This document shows, piece by piece, positions 9,051 to 16,424 of a DNA stretch of 64,000 nt. Every line of letters starts with the position of its first letter. The stretch's first letter is position 1. The stretch comes from Brevundimonas sp. NIBR10. Its GTDB lineage: Bacteria; Pseudomonadota; Alphaproteobacteria; Caulobacterales; Caulobacteraceae. The stretch spans positions 2,170,001-2,234,000 of the forward strand of contig NZ_CP115464.1 of assembly GCF_027912515.1 (NCBI RefSeq), written 5' to 3'. The position numbers and the translations under genes are program-made. The notes below the pieces were generated by a model. The model was not told where the DNA came from. It saw nothing but the letters and a program-made list of their open reading frames with translations, and made no database searches.

Positions 9051-10951
9051 TGGCCATGTTCAAATCCGTCCTGGTCGCCAATCGTGGCGAGATCGCCTGT
9101 CGCGTCTTCCGCACCGCAAAGCGGATGGGTATCCGCGCCATCGCCGTCTATTCAGAGGCGGACGCCAAGGCCCTGCACGTGCGCGAGGCGGACGAGGCGG
9201 TGCTGATCGGACCGGCCGCCGCGCGCGAGTCCTATCTGGTCGCGGACAAGGTGCTGGCGGCGGCCAAGGCCACGGGGGCCGAGGCCATCCACCCCGGTTA
9301 CGGCTTCCTGTCCGAGAACGCGGAGTTCGCCGAGGCGGTCATGGCGGCGGGGATCATCTGGATCGGCGCACCCCCGGCCTCGATCCGGGCCATGGGTCTG
9401 AAGGACGCGGCGAAGAAGCTGATGGTCGCGGCGGGCGTGCCGGTGACCCCCGGATACATGGGCGAGGACCAGAATCCCGACCGGTTGAAGTCCGAGGCCG
9501 ACGCCATCGGCTATCCCGTGCTGATCAAGGCGGTCGCGGGCGGTGGCGGCAAGGGGATGCGGCGGGTCGAGACCTCCGACGCCTTCCTCGATGCCCTGGC
9601 GTCTTGTCAGCGAGAGGCCGCGTCCAGCTTTGGCGACGACCGGGTGCTGATCGAGAAATACATCCTGTCGCCCCGCCACATCGAGGTTCAGGTGTTCGGG
9701 GACTCAAACGGCGAGGTCGTCCACCTGTACGAACGCGACTGCTCCCTGCAGCGCCGCCACCAGAAGGTGATCGAGGAGGCACCGGCCCCGGGCATGGACG
9801 CGGCCACCCGCGCGGCGGTCACCGACGCGGCGGTCAAGGCGGCGAAGGCCGTGAACTATGTCGGCGCGGGCACGATCGAGTTCATCGCCGATGCGTCCGA
9901 GGGCCTGCGCGCCGACCGCATCTGGTTCATGGAGATGAACACCCGGCTCCAGGTCGAGCACCCCGTCACCGAGAGCATCACCGGCGTCGACCTGGTCGAA
10001 TGGCAGTTCCGCGCGGCGGCCGGCGAACCCGTCCCCCTGAAACAGGCCGACATCCCCATGAACGGCTGGGCCATGGAGGCGCGGCTCTATGCCGAGGACC
10101 CGGCCAACGGCTTCCTGCCGAGCATCGGCAAGCTCGAGCATTTCCGCCTGCCCGACGACATCCGGGTGGATACGGGCGTCTTTCAGGGCGGCGAGGTCAG
10201 CCAGTTCTACGACCCCATGATCGCCAAGCTGATCGTCCATGAGACCAGCCGCGAAGCCGCCGCCGCCCGCCTCGCCGACGCCTGCGCCGAGGTCGAGGTC
10301 TGGCCGGTGAAGACCAATGCTGCGTTCCTGGTGAAGTGCCTCGAGCATCCGAGGTTCGTGGAGGGCGACGTCGATACGGGCTTCATCGGGGCTGAGGAGG
10401 AGGCGCTGGTCGCGTCCTCCCTGTCAAAGTTCGGACTGGAGGGTGCCGCGCGGGCCCTGCGTGAACACGGTGTCGTCGCCGATGGTAACGATCACTGGGC
10501 TCCTTGGGATACCTGGAACGGCCCGCAGGGCTTCCGCCTGAACGGCCCGTCCGAGAGCCGCCAGACCATCGTCGTCCACGGCGAGGCCCACAGCGTCGCC
10601 ATGACGCCCGACGACTATCCGCCGGCGACCTACAGACCCCTGACCGCCCATAACGGCGTCTGGTTCGAGGACGGTCTCGCCTTCGAGATCTCGGCATTCA
10701 AACAGATGGGCGCAGGCGGCGGCTCCGCCTCAGACGGCTCGCTGCGCGCGCCGATGCCCGGCAAGATCGTTGCCGTCTCCGCCGCCGTCGGCGACGCCGT
10801 GGCAAAGGGCCAACCGATCGTGGTGCTGGAGGCCATGAAGATGGAGCATGCGCTGGTTGCCCCCTTCGACGGCAAGGTGTCCGGGGTCGGAGCGGCGGTC
10901 GGCGATCAGGTCGCCGCCGATGCCGTTCTGGCAGTCGTTGAGGCGGGTTGA
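9050..10951 (+). CDS. mccA: methylcrotonyl-CoA carboxylase, alpha (biotin-containing) subunit
   Basis: A 633-residue biotin carboxylase plus biotin carrier protein. Order: biotin carboxylase N-domain ([18 protein letters not shown]), ATP-grasp domain (AVAGGGGKGMRRV; FMEMNTRLQVEHPVTE), C-domain, a BT-like linker of about 120 residues, and a C-terminal carrier domain with biotin Lys597 in LEAMKMEHAL. The start at 9050 overlaps the mccB stop by one base. Usually an enoyl-CoA (methylglutaconyl-CoA) hydratase gene lies between mccB and mccA; it is missing here. Confidence 0.93.
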   Translation: MAMFKSVLVANRGEIACRVFRTAKRMGIRAIAVYSEADAKALHVREADEAVLIGPAAARESYLVADKVLAAAKATGAEAIHPGYGFLSENAEFAEAVMAAGIIWIGAPPASIRAMGLKDAAKKLMVAAGVPVTPGYMGEDQNPDRLKSEADAIGYPVLIKAVAGGGGKGMRRVETSDAFLDALASCQREAASSFGDDRVLIEKYILSPRHIEVQVFGDSNGEVVHLYERDCSLQRRHQKVIEEAPAPGMDAATRAAVTDAAVKAAKAVNYVGAGTIEFIADASEGLRADRIWFMEMNTRLQVEHPVTESITGVDLVEWQFRAAAGEPVPLKQADIPMNGWAMEARLYAEDPANGFLPSIGKLEHFRLPDDIRVDTGVFQGGEVSQFYDPMIAKLIVHETSREAAAARLADACAEVEVWPVKTNAAFLVKCLEHPRFVEGDVDTGFIGAEEEALVASSLSKFGLEGAARALREHGVVADGNDHWAPWDTWNGPQGFRLNGPSESRQTIVVHGEAHSVAMTPDDYPPATYRPLTAHNGVWFEDGLAFEISAFKQMGAGGGSASDGSLRAPMPGKIVAVSAAVGDAVAKGQPIVVLEAMKMEHALVAPFDGKVSGVGAAVGDQVAADAVLAVVEAG

Positions 10952-10989
10952 GACGAGGGTGGACTTTCACCGGAATAAGGAATGATCGA

Positions 10990-11841
10990 ATGAGAGTCGG
11001 TGTCAGCGGTGCGAGCGGGAAGCTGGGCGGGAGCGTCCTTGACCATCTGGCGGGACAGGCTGGCTTGGAGGTCGTCGGCATTTCGCGCACACCCGATCCG
11101 GCCGCGGCGTACAATGCCCGCTTCGGCGACTACGATCAGCCTGAGACCCTGGATGCCGCCTATGCCGGACTGGATAGACTGCTGATCATTCCGACCGTGG
11201 CTCTGGCTCCGGGCCAGCGGGCGCGGCAGAATCTGGCGGCGATCGACGCCGCGAACCGAGCGGGCGTCCGACACGTCGTCTTCATGTCATCGGCAGGGAC
11301 TCGGTCCCGGGCCGAGCCCGATGTCTGGGCGTCCTATTTCGCGGCGGAACAGCATCTGATGCGGACGGCGGCGCAATGGAGCATTCTGAGGATGAACTAC
11401 TACGCCGAATCCTTTGCGGACGAGGCCAAGGGCGCGCTCGCTCAAGGGGCGCTGGTCGGCCTGGGCGAGAACCGGGTGGCCTTTGTGTCGCGCGCCGATC
11501 TGGCGGCAGCGGCAGCGGGGCTGCTGGCCGGAAAAGGCCATGAGGGGGCGATCTATACAGGCACGGGGCCGAGAACATGGTCAGGCACCGAACGGGCGGA
11601 GCTGGTTGCCAGACTGAGCGGCACGCCCCTAAGCCACGTCGTCATGACGACCGACGACCTGCGCGCCCGCTTCCTGCAAGCCGGCCTGCCACCTCACATC
11701 GTCGAGGTCGTCCTGTCGATCCGTCAGGGCTTTGTCGCGGGAGGCTTCGACATCGTCACCGGCGATATCGAACGACTTTCGGGTCGGACGCCCCGGTCGC
11801 TCGAGGATGTGCTGGCCGAGGCCGCGTTCGGCGAGGGCTGA
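10990..11841 (+). CDS. NmrA-like/quinone oxidoreductase 2-type NAD(P)-binding protein
   Basis: A 283-residue atypical SDR of the NmrA/YtfG group. The Rossmann motif SGASGKLGGSVLDHL is at residues 6-20, and the conserved Met-Ser-Ser-Ala and LRMNYYAES stretches of the family are present. The catalytic Tyr-Lys pair of classical SDRs is not seen, as usual for NmrA-like proteins, which act as NAD(P)H sensors or quinone reductases. It starts 38 bases after mccA and may be read through from the leucine operon. Its role in this pathway is unknown. Confidence 0.75.
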   Translation: MRVGVSGASGKLGGSVLDHLAGQAGLEVVGISRTPDPAAAYNARFGDYDQPETLDAAYAGLDRLLIIPTVALAPGQRARQNLAAIDAANRAGVRHVVFMSSAGTRSRAEPDVWASYFAAEQHLMRTAAQWSILRMNYYAESFADEAKGALAQGALVGLGENRVAFVSRADLAAAAAGLLAGKGHEGAIYTGTGPRTWSGTERAELVARLSGTPLSHVVMTTDDLRARFLQAGLPPHIVEVVLSIRQGFVAGGFDIVTGDIERLSGRTPRSLEDVLAEAAFGEG

Positions 11842-11855
11842 TCGGACACCGGCCG

Positions 11856-12320
11856 TCAGGCGTCGGAGCCCGGGTCTCTGAACCCTGACATCTGAGCCTG
11901 ATGGCGGTCGAAATGGTCCGGTCGGCGTTCGACCCAGACGCCGTGTGCCGTGGCGCGGTCACGGTCGTCTCCTTCCAGGCGCAGGCTTCCCGACATGAAG
12001 CGGCGGCGGCCGTCCTCCTTCTCTATGCGGACGGTCAGGATCAGCGGTCGTTCGACAGGGACCGGCATCAGGAAGTCGATCGTCAGGGTCGCGGTCACCG
12101 TCAATAGTCCACGATGGGTCAGGAAACGGCCCAGGGCATCATCGAAGACGCCCGATATCCATCCGCCATGGGCGACGTCGGGTCCTCCCTGAACGTCGAA
12201 CGGGCAGGTCAGACAAACCCGTCCCTCGTTGAGGTCGATCGCAACGAAGTCGTCGGCGCCGAACCGGCAGGCCCGAGCGCCGACGCGGCATCCTCGGCAC
12301 AGAGCAATGTGATCCACCAT
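11856..12320 (-). CDS. PaaI-type hotdog thioesterase
   Basis: A 154-residue hotdog-fold protein with the PaaI-type core: a segment reading DVAHGGWISGVFDDALGRF followed by TVTATLTIDFLMPVPVERPL. Such enzymes hydrolyse acyl- or aryl-CoA thioesters and often recycle CoA from dead-end intermediates. An N-terminal stretch with three Cys (ALCRGCRVGARAC) is unusual and could bind metal. The ATG at 12320 is preferred over an upstream in-frame start that would add 57 Arg-rich residues. It diverges from the IclR-type regulator across about 230 bases. Confidence 0.75.
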   Translation of the reverse strand: MVDHIALCRGCRVGARACRFGADDFVAIDLNEGRVCLTCPFDVQGGPDVAHGGWISGVFDDALGRFLTHRGLLTVTATLTIDFLMPVPVERPLILTVRIEKEDGRRRFMSGSLRLEGDDRDRATAHGVWVERRPDHFDRHQAQMSGFRDPGSDA

Positions 12321-12372
12321 CGGTTTCTCCCCTCCAACGCCGCCGCGAGACGCAACTGTATGGAGACGTGGT

Positions 12373-12386
12373 TTCTCGCACCAGAA
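12373..12386. promoter_or_regulatory. TTCT-N6-AGAA inverted repeat before the IclR gene
   Basis: TTCTCGCACCAGAA lies in the thioesterase-IclR intergenic region. A nearly identical arrangement, TTCTAACACCAGAA, occurs at 37945-37958 in another divergent promoter of this island. It could be an autoregulatory site, but the match is short. Confidence 0.3.
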
Positions 12387-12548
12387 CCGCTCGCGCAAGG
12401 CGGGTCGGCGCGGTTCTTTTGCCCCGGATGCCGCGCCGCTTGGGTTTGCGGGCCCTGGCCGACATCGTTTCCAGTTTCGCTTGCGCGCCAATGCCTGCTA
12501 GGCAAAACAGGTTATTGCGGCCATGCCGCACGAATTGACGGAGTGCGC

Positions 12549-13385
12549 ATGGCGCGATCAGCAGCAGGAAGGGCCCTCCGCGAAGAGGCCAGCGCCTCCG
12601 ATGGCGCGGAGTCTGCGACGGCGAACGATGCCGGCGAGAAGATGGTGATCGTCAAACCGGCGGCCAACGCGATTCGCATTCTGAAATTTCTGGTCGAGGC
12701 GGGCGGGCCGACGCGGTCGGTAACGATCTCGCGCAGCCTGGGCCTGAACGCCAGCACCTGTTTCAACATCCTGCGCACCCTGGTGCTCGAGGACGTGGTC
12801 GAGTTTGATCCGGTGGCCAAGACCTATTCCGTCGGCGTGGGACTGACGACCCTGGTCGGGAACCTGCTGACCGAAGGCCAGCGTGTGGCGGCGGCGACGC
12901 CGCAGATGCGCGAACTGGCCGACCGCTACAACATCACAATGACCCTGTGGAAACGGCTGGGGCCGGACAAGATCGTGCTCGTCAAGAGCGTCGCCAGCCC
13001 GGCCAATGTCCGTATCGAGATGGCGGAGGGTCAGCGGCTGCCGGTCTTGATGGCATCGACGGGCCGGATCATGGCGCCGCATCTGGGCTGGTCGCGCAAG
13101 GATCTGAAGGCGGCGTTCAAGGCGCTGCGCTGGCAGACCCCGCTGACGTTCGAGGATTACTGGGAGCAGGTCGAGGCGGCGGAGGCGCGCGGGTGGGCCA
13201 GCGATCAGGGCTATTTCACCAAGGGCGTGCAGACGATCGCGGCCCCGGTGTTCGACCGGGCGGGCGATGTGGCCTTCAGCATCGTCGGCGTCATGCTGCT
13301 GGGTCAGTATGAAGACGGCCAGCTCGACGAGATCGGCGCGGCCCTGCGGGATGCAGGTCGCCGGCTGACCAACGCCCTAACCTGA
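12549..13385 (+). CDS. IclR-family transcriptional regulator
   Basis: A 278-residue IclR regulator. A charged, low-complexity N-terminus of about 32 residues precedes the winged helix (about 41-95: RSVTISRSLGLNASTCFNIL, then a wing DPVAKTYSVG). The effector-binding domain follows (about 110-275, including RLPVLMASTGRIMAPHLG). IclR proteins bind palindromes of about 15 bp and often control aromatic or terpenoid catabolism; DitR of the diterpenoid dit cluster belongs to this family. It lies at the head of the catabolic island. It is therefore a good candidate to bind the repeated CAGAA-N5-TTCTG palindromes found downstream, which is inference. An in-frame start at 12114 would run through the divergent gene and is rejected. 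Confidence 0.88.
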   Translation: MARSAAGRALREEASASDGAESATANDAGEKMVIVKPAANAIRILKFLVEAGGPTRSVTISRSLGLNASTCFNILRTLVLEDVVEFDPVAKTYSVGVGLTTLVGNLLTEGQRVAAATPQMRELADRYNITMTLWKRLGPDKIVLVKSVASPANVRIEMAEGQRLPVLMASTGRIMAPHLGWSRKDLKAAFKALRWQTPLTFEDYWEQVEAAEARGWASDQGYFTKGVQTIAAPVFDRAGDVAFSIVGVMLLGQYEDGQLDEIGAALRDAGRRLTNALT

Positions 13386-13397
13386 TCGGTCCTGGTT

Positions 13398-13802
13398 TCA
13401 GCGGCCGGCGCGGGATTTCCAGTCGGCGGGCGGGGTCTCTTCGGCGACGAAATCCAGTTCGACCTCCACACCGTTGGGATCGAACAGGAACATCTGCCAT
13501 CGACTGAACGGTCGTGGTGTGCGGATCATTCGATAGTCCAGGGACGCGGCCGTGATCCGGTCGGTCGTTCCGATCAGGTCTTCGGCGAAGAAGGCCATGT
13601 GATCCAAGGCACCACGGCGGGGCTCCGGCATCCGGTCCGTCTCGACGACGTGCAGCACCGGACTGTCTGCGACATAGAGCCATGCGCCGGGAAAGCCGAA
13701 GTCGGGGCGGGGCCCCGGGCTCAGTCCCAGAATCGCATAGAAATCCAGCGTCGCGGCCAGTCGATCGGTGACGATGGTAAAATGGTCCATGCGGCGGATC
13801 AT
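13398..13802 (-). CDS. VOC-superfamily (glyoxalase/bleomycin-resistance fold) protein
   Basis: A 134-residue single-module vicinal-oxygen-chelate protein, with MDHFTIVTDRLAATLDFY at the start and LFDPNGVEVELDF near the end. His7 and the Glu of VEVEL are the likely metal ligands. VOC proteins include dioxygenases, isomerases and lyases; a single module of this size fits a glyoxalase-like lyase, epimerase or binding protein rather than a type I extradiol dioxygenase. It diverges from the amidohydrolase gene across a promoter holding two conserved elements, so it is probably co-regulated with the island. Specific substrate unknown. Confidence 0.72.
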   Translation of the reverse strand: MIRRMDHFTIVTDRLAATLDFYAILGLSPGPRPDFGFPGAWLYVADSPVLHVVETDRMPEPRRGALDHMAFFAEDLIGTTDRITAASLDYRMIRTPRPFSRWQMFLFDPNGVEVELDFVAEETPPADWKSRAGR

Positions 13803-13844
13803 GGGACCCCTCTCTTTTGGTATCCGGCGTCCAGATGACGCATC

Positions 13845-13874
13845 ATATTTTCTAGACAGTTTTTGCGTTTTTGT
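13845..13874. promoter_or_regulatory. 30 bp AT-rich element, copy A of a repeated promoter motif
   Basis: This 30-base stretch begins ATATTTTCTAG and matches 61221-61250 at 25 of 30 positions by direct comparison. The shared core is TTTTCTAG-n-CAG-nn-TTTGC. Both copies sit in divergent promoters. Here it abuts the 15 bp palindrome at 13877. Confidence 0.6.
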
Positions 13875-13876
13875 TA

Positions 13877-13891
13877 TAGAACGGAATTCTG
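13877..13891. promoter_or_regulatory. 15 bp palindrome TAGAA-CGGAA-TTCTG
   Basis: Matches 9 of 10 half-site positions of the recurrent CAGAA-N5-TTCTG pattern. It lies 77 bases upstream of the amidohydrolase start and 75 bases from the VOC start, so it could serve both divergent promoters. Confidence 0.6.
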
Positions 13892-13967
13892 AATGACGCA
13901 GCCCTTACGAGACTGCGCCCGGATTAGAGGCGGCGACAAGCCGCCCTTGGAAATGAGGAAGAGCCAC

Positions 13968-15302
13968 ATGACCGTCGATGACCTGATCCTCGTGAGCGTG
14001 GACGACCACGTCATCGAGCCGCCCAATGCGTTCGACCGACACTGGCCCGAGCGCCTCAAAGGCCGTCAGCCCCATATCGAGCAGCGCGACGGACGCGACG
14101 TCTGGATGTTCGAGGAAAAGGCCGCCGGATACATGGGCCTGAACTCCGTCGTCGGTCGTCCGAAGGAAGAGTACGGCATGGAGCCGCTCAACTACGAGCA
14201 GATGCGTCGTGGCACCTGGGACATCAAGGCGCGTGTCGAGGACATGGACGCCAACGGTATCCTGGGCTCGATCTGCTTCCCCACCTTCCCCGGTTTCGCC
14301 GGTGCCCGGTTCCAGACCGCATCGAAACAGGACCCGGACGTCGCCCTGGCCGCAATCCGCGCCTATAACGACTGGCACGTCCATGATTGGGCTGGCGCTG
14401 CGCCGGGCCGTTTCATCCCGCTAATGCTGACGCCGTTCTGGGACATGCAGGCGGCCGTGGCCGAGGTCGAGCGCATGGCCCGGCTGGGCGTCCACGCCCT
14501 GTCGTTCTCAGACAACCCGGCCCTGGCCGGCTGGCCCTCGCTGCACGACGACTACTGGGATCCGTTGTGGAAGGCCTGTGCCGACAACAAGGTCGTCATC
14601 TGCTGCCATATCGGCACCGGTTCGGCCGCTCAGCACGCCTCGGACCTGTCGCCGATCGACGCCTGGATCACCTCGATGCCCATCTCGATCGCCAACTCGG
14701 CGGCCGACTGGATCTGGGGTCCGATGTGGAAGAAATTCCCGGACCTGAAGATGGCCCTGTCCGAGGGCGGGATCGGCTGGATTCCGTACCTGCTGGAACG
14801 CGCCGACTTCACCCACGGCCACCACAACGCCTGGACCAACTCGAACTTCGGTCCCGGCAAGATGCCGAGCGACATCTACAAGAAGCACATCATCAGCTGC
14901 TTCATCGAAGACAAGTTCGGCCTGGCCAACCTCGACTACATTGGCGAGGACATGGTCATGTACGAATGCGACTATCCGCACTCGGACTCGGTCTGGCCGC
15001 ACTCGGCCGAGAAGCTGTGGGCCGACGTCCAGCATCTGTCGCGCGAGACGATCGACAAGATCACCCACATCAATGCGATGCGCGAGTTCTCCTATGATCC
15101 GTTCTCGGTGCTCAAGAAGGAAGACTGCACCGTCGGCGCGCTGAAGGCGGCGGCCGCGGCCGTGCCGGTGCATACCGATCCGCTGCTGAACCTCGGCGGC
15201 GCGGCGCCCAAGCGTGAGGCCGGAAAGCCGGTGACCTCGGGCGACATCAACCGGATGTTCGAGAACGCCTCGGCGGAATCGACGGTCTCGGGCCGCCGCT
15301 AA
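13968..15302 (+). CDS. amidohydrolase family 2 (ACMSD-like metal-dependent hydrolase/decarboxylase)
   Basis: A 444-residue TIM-barrel amidohydrolase-2 protein. The N-terminal DDHVIEPPNAF holds the Asp/His equivalent of the first metal site. VICCHIGTGS in the middle and the segment YECDYPHSDSVWPHS, with a late Asp-His, complete the likely metal site. This family includes decarboxylases and C-C hydrolases acting on ring-cleavage products. The ATG at 13968 has a strong AGGAAGAG ribosome-binding site. It has its own promoter with two conserved elements and ends in a strong terminator. A second family member occurs at the far end of the window. Substrate unknown; a role after ring cleavage is an inference. 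Confidence 0.8.
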   Translation: MTVDDLILVSVDDHVIEPPNAFDRHWPERLKGRQPHIEQRDGRDVWMFEEKAAGYMGLNSVVGRPKEEYGMEPLNYEQMRRGTWDIKARVEDMDANGILGSICFPTFPGFAGARFQTASKQDPDVALAAIRAYNDWHVHDWAGAAPGRFIPLMLTPFWDMQAAVAEVERMARLGVHALSFSDNPALAGWPSLHDDYWDPLWKACADNKVVICCHIGTGSAAQHASDLSPIDAWITSMPISIANSAADWIWGPMWKKFPDLKMALSEGGIGWIPYLLERADFTHGHHNAWTNSNFGPGKMPSDIYKKHIISCFIEDKFGLANLDYIGEDMVMYECDYPHSDSVWPHSAEKLWADVQHLSRETIDKITHINAMREFSYDPFSVLKKEDCTVGALKAAAAAVPVHTDPLLNLGGAAPKREAGKPVTSGDINRMFENASAESTVSGRR

Positions 15303-15320
15303 ATCGATCGAAGACTGAGG

Positions 15321-15351
15321 CGCCCGCCGGGTTCGACCCGGCGGGCGTTTT
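15321..15351 (+). terminator. rho-independent terminator after the amidohydrolase gene
   Basis: An 11 bp perfect stem CGCCCGCCGGG / CCCGGCGGGCG with a TTCGA loop is followed by a short T run. It lies between the converging amidohydrolase and kinase genes. Confidence 0.88.
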
Positions 15352-15359
15352 CATGTCCG

Positions 15360-16424
15360 CTATGTGCGTTTGCCTTCGATCCAGCGTCCGGCGCGGCCGA
15401 GCAGGCGAACCGCATTGCCGTGCAGCCGTTCGCCGATCTCCATCGGAGCCTTGCCGGCGCAGGCGCGGGCGTAGGAGCCTTCCAGGATCAGGGCCAGCTT
15501 GTAGCAGGCGAAGACCCGGTACCAGTTGAGGTTCGACAGGTCGGCGCCGGTCAGACGGCCATAGACCTCGACAAGTTCCTCGGCCTCGGGGAAGCCGTCC
15601 CAGGGCTGGACGACGATGGTCGTCTGGCTCATGTCGCCGCCAGGACCGGGCCAGGTGGCGAGTAGCCAGCCGAGATCGACCAGGGGGTCGCCGATGGTCG
15701 ACAATTCCCAGTCGATGATGGCTTCGAGCGCGGGGGCGTCCTGGTGGAACAGCACGTTCTTGAGGTGAAAGTCGCCGTGCATCAGCCCCGGGCGGAAGGT
15801 CGTGGGGCGGTTCAGGTCCAGCCAGTCGCCGATGGCGTGGACGTCTGGCAGGCCGCCCGGGCCGGGCCAGTTCGCGAACTCGCTGTAACTGTCGAGCTGT
15901 TTCATCCAGCGACGGGCCTGACGATCGAGAAAACCCTCCGGCCTGCCGAAGTCGCCCAGACCCACGGCCTGGTAGTCGATCAGGGCGATGCGCGAGAGGC
16001 CCTCGATCACCGACAGGCCCATGGCGTGACGCGCCTGTGGCGATCCGGCGTGGAGCGCCGGCATGCCCACGGCGGCGTTGAATCCGTCCAAGGGCTCCAT
16101 CAGATAGAATGCGGCTCCCAGCACTGACCCGTCGTCGCAGGCGGCGATCAGGCCGGCGTGGGGCACGTTCGATCCGGCCAGCGCCTTCAGCACCCGAGCC
16201 TCGCGCCGCATGGTGTCGCTGCCGTCGTGACGCGGGTTGAGTGGCGGGCGGCGCAGGACGTATTCGCGACCGGCCCGCCTGAAGCGCAGCAGGACATTCT
16301 GGGACCCGCCGGTCAGCTGGACGACATCGACGATGGGACCCGTGCCGAGCCCCTGGGCGTCCATCCAGTCGGTCAGGGCGCCGAGATCGACGAGTTCCAG
16401 CCCGTGCGGACGATCGATGGTCAT
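15360..16424 (-). CDS. APH-family kinase of the ACAD10/11-associated type
   Basis: A 354-residue aminoglycoside-phosphotransferase-fold kinase. The catalytic loop HGDFHLKN starts at His216 and the metal-binding IIDWELSTIGDP follows (Asp238). This WELSTIGDP form is characteristic of the kinase domain fused to acyl-CoA dehydrogenases in animal ACAD10/ACAD11 and of bacterial LvaA. Those kinases phosphorylate the 4-hydroxyl of 4-hydroxyacyl-CoA so that the dehydrogenase partner can shift it to the 3-hydroxy form. The gene overlaps the preceding dehydrogenase gene by 4 bases, which supports the same partnership. An antibiotic-resistance role is unlikely. Confidence 0.85.
   Translation of the reverse strand: MTIDRPHGLELVDLGALTDWMDAQGLGTGPIVDVVQLTGGSQNVLLRFRRAGREYVLRRPPLNPRHDGSDTMRREARVLKALAGSNVPHAGLIAACDDGSVLGAAFYLMEPLDGFNAAVGMPALHAGSPQARHAMGLSVIEGLSRIALIDYQAVGLGDFGRPEGFLDRQARRWMKQLDSYSEFANWPGPGGLPDVHAIGDWLDLNRPTTFRPGLMHGDFHLKNVLFHQDAPALEAIIDWELSTIGDPLVDLGWLLATWPGPGGDMSQTTIVVQPWDGFPEAEELVEVYGRLTGADLSNLNWYRVFACYKLALILEGSYARACAGKAPMEIGERLHGNAVRLLGRAGRWIEGKRT

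Noticed and set aside
8710..10242. A 510-codon plus-strand frame spanning the mccB end and mccA
   Set aside because: It overlaps two well-supported genes in another frame, and its translation is Arg/Gly-rich, the typical shadow of GC-rich coding DNA.
15360..16424. Antibiotic phosphotransferase (aminoglycoside resistance)
   Set aside because: The APH fold is there, but the WELSTIGDP form and the overlapping acyl-CoA dehydrogenase point to the ACAD10/11-type kinase.
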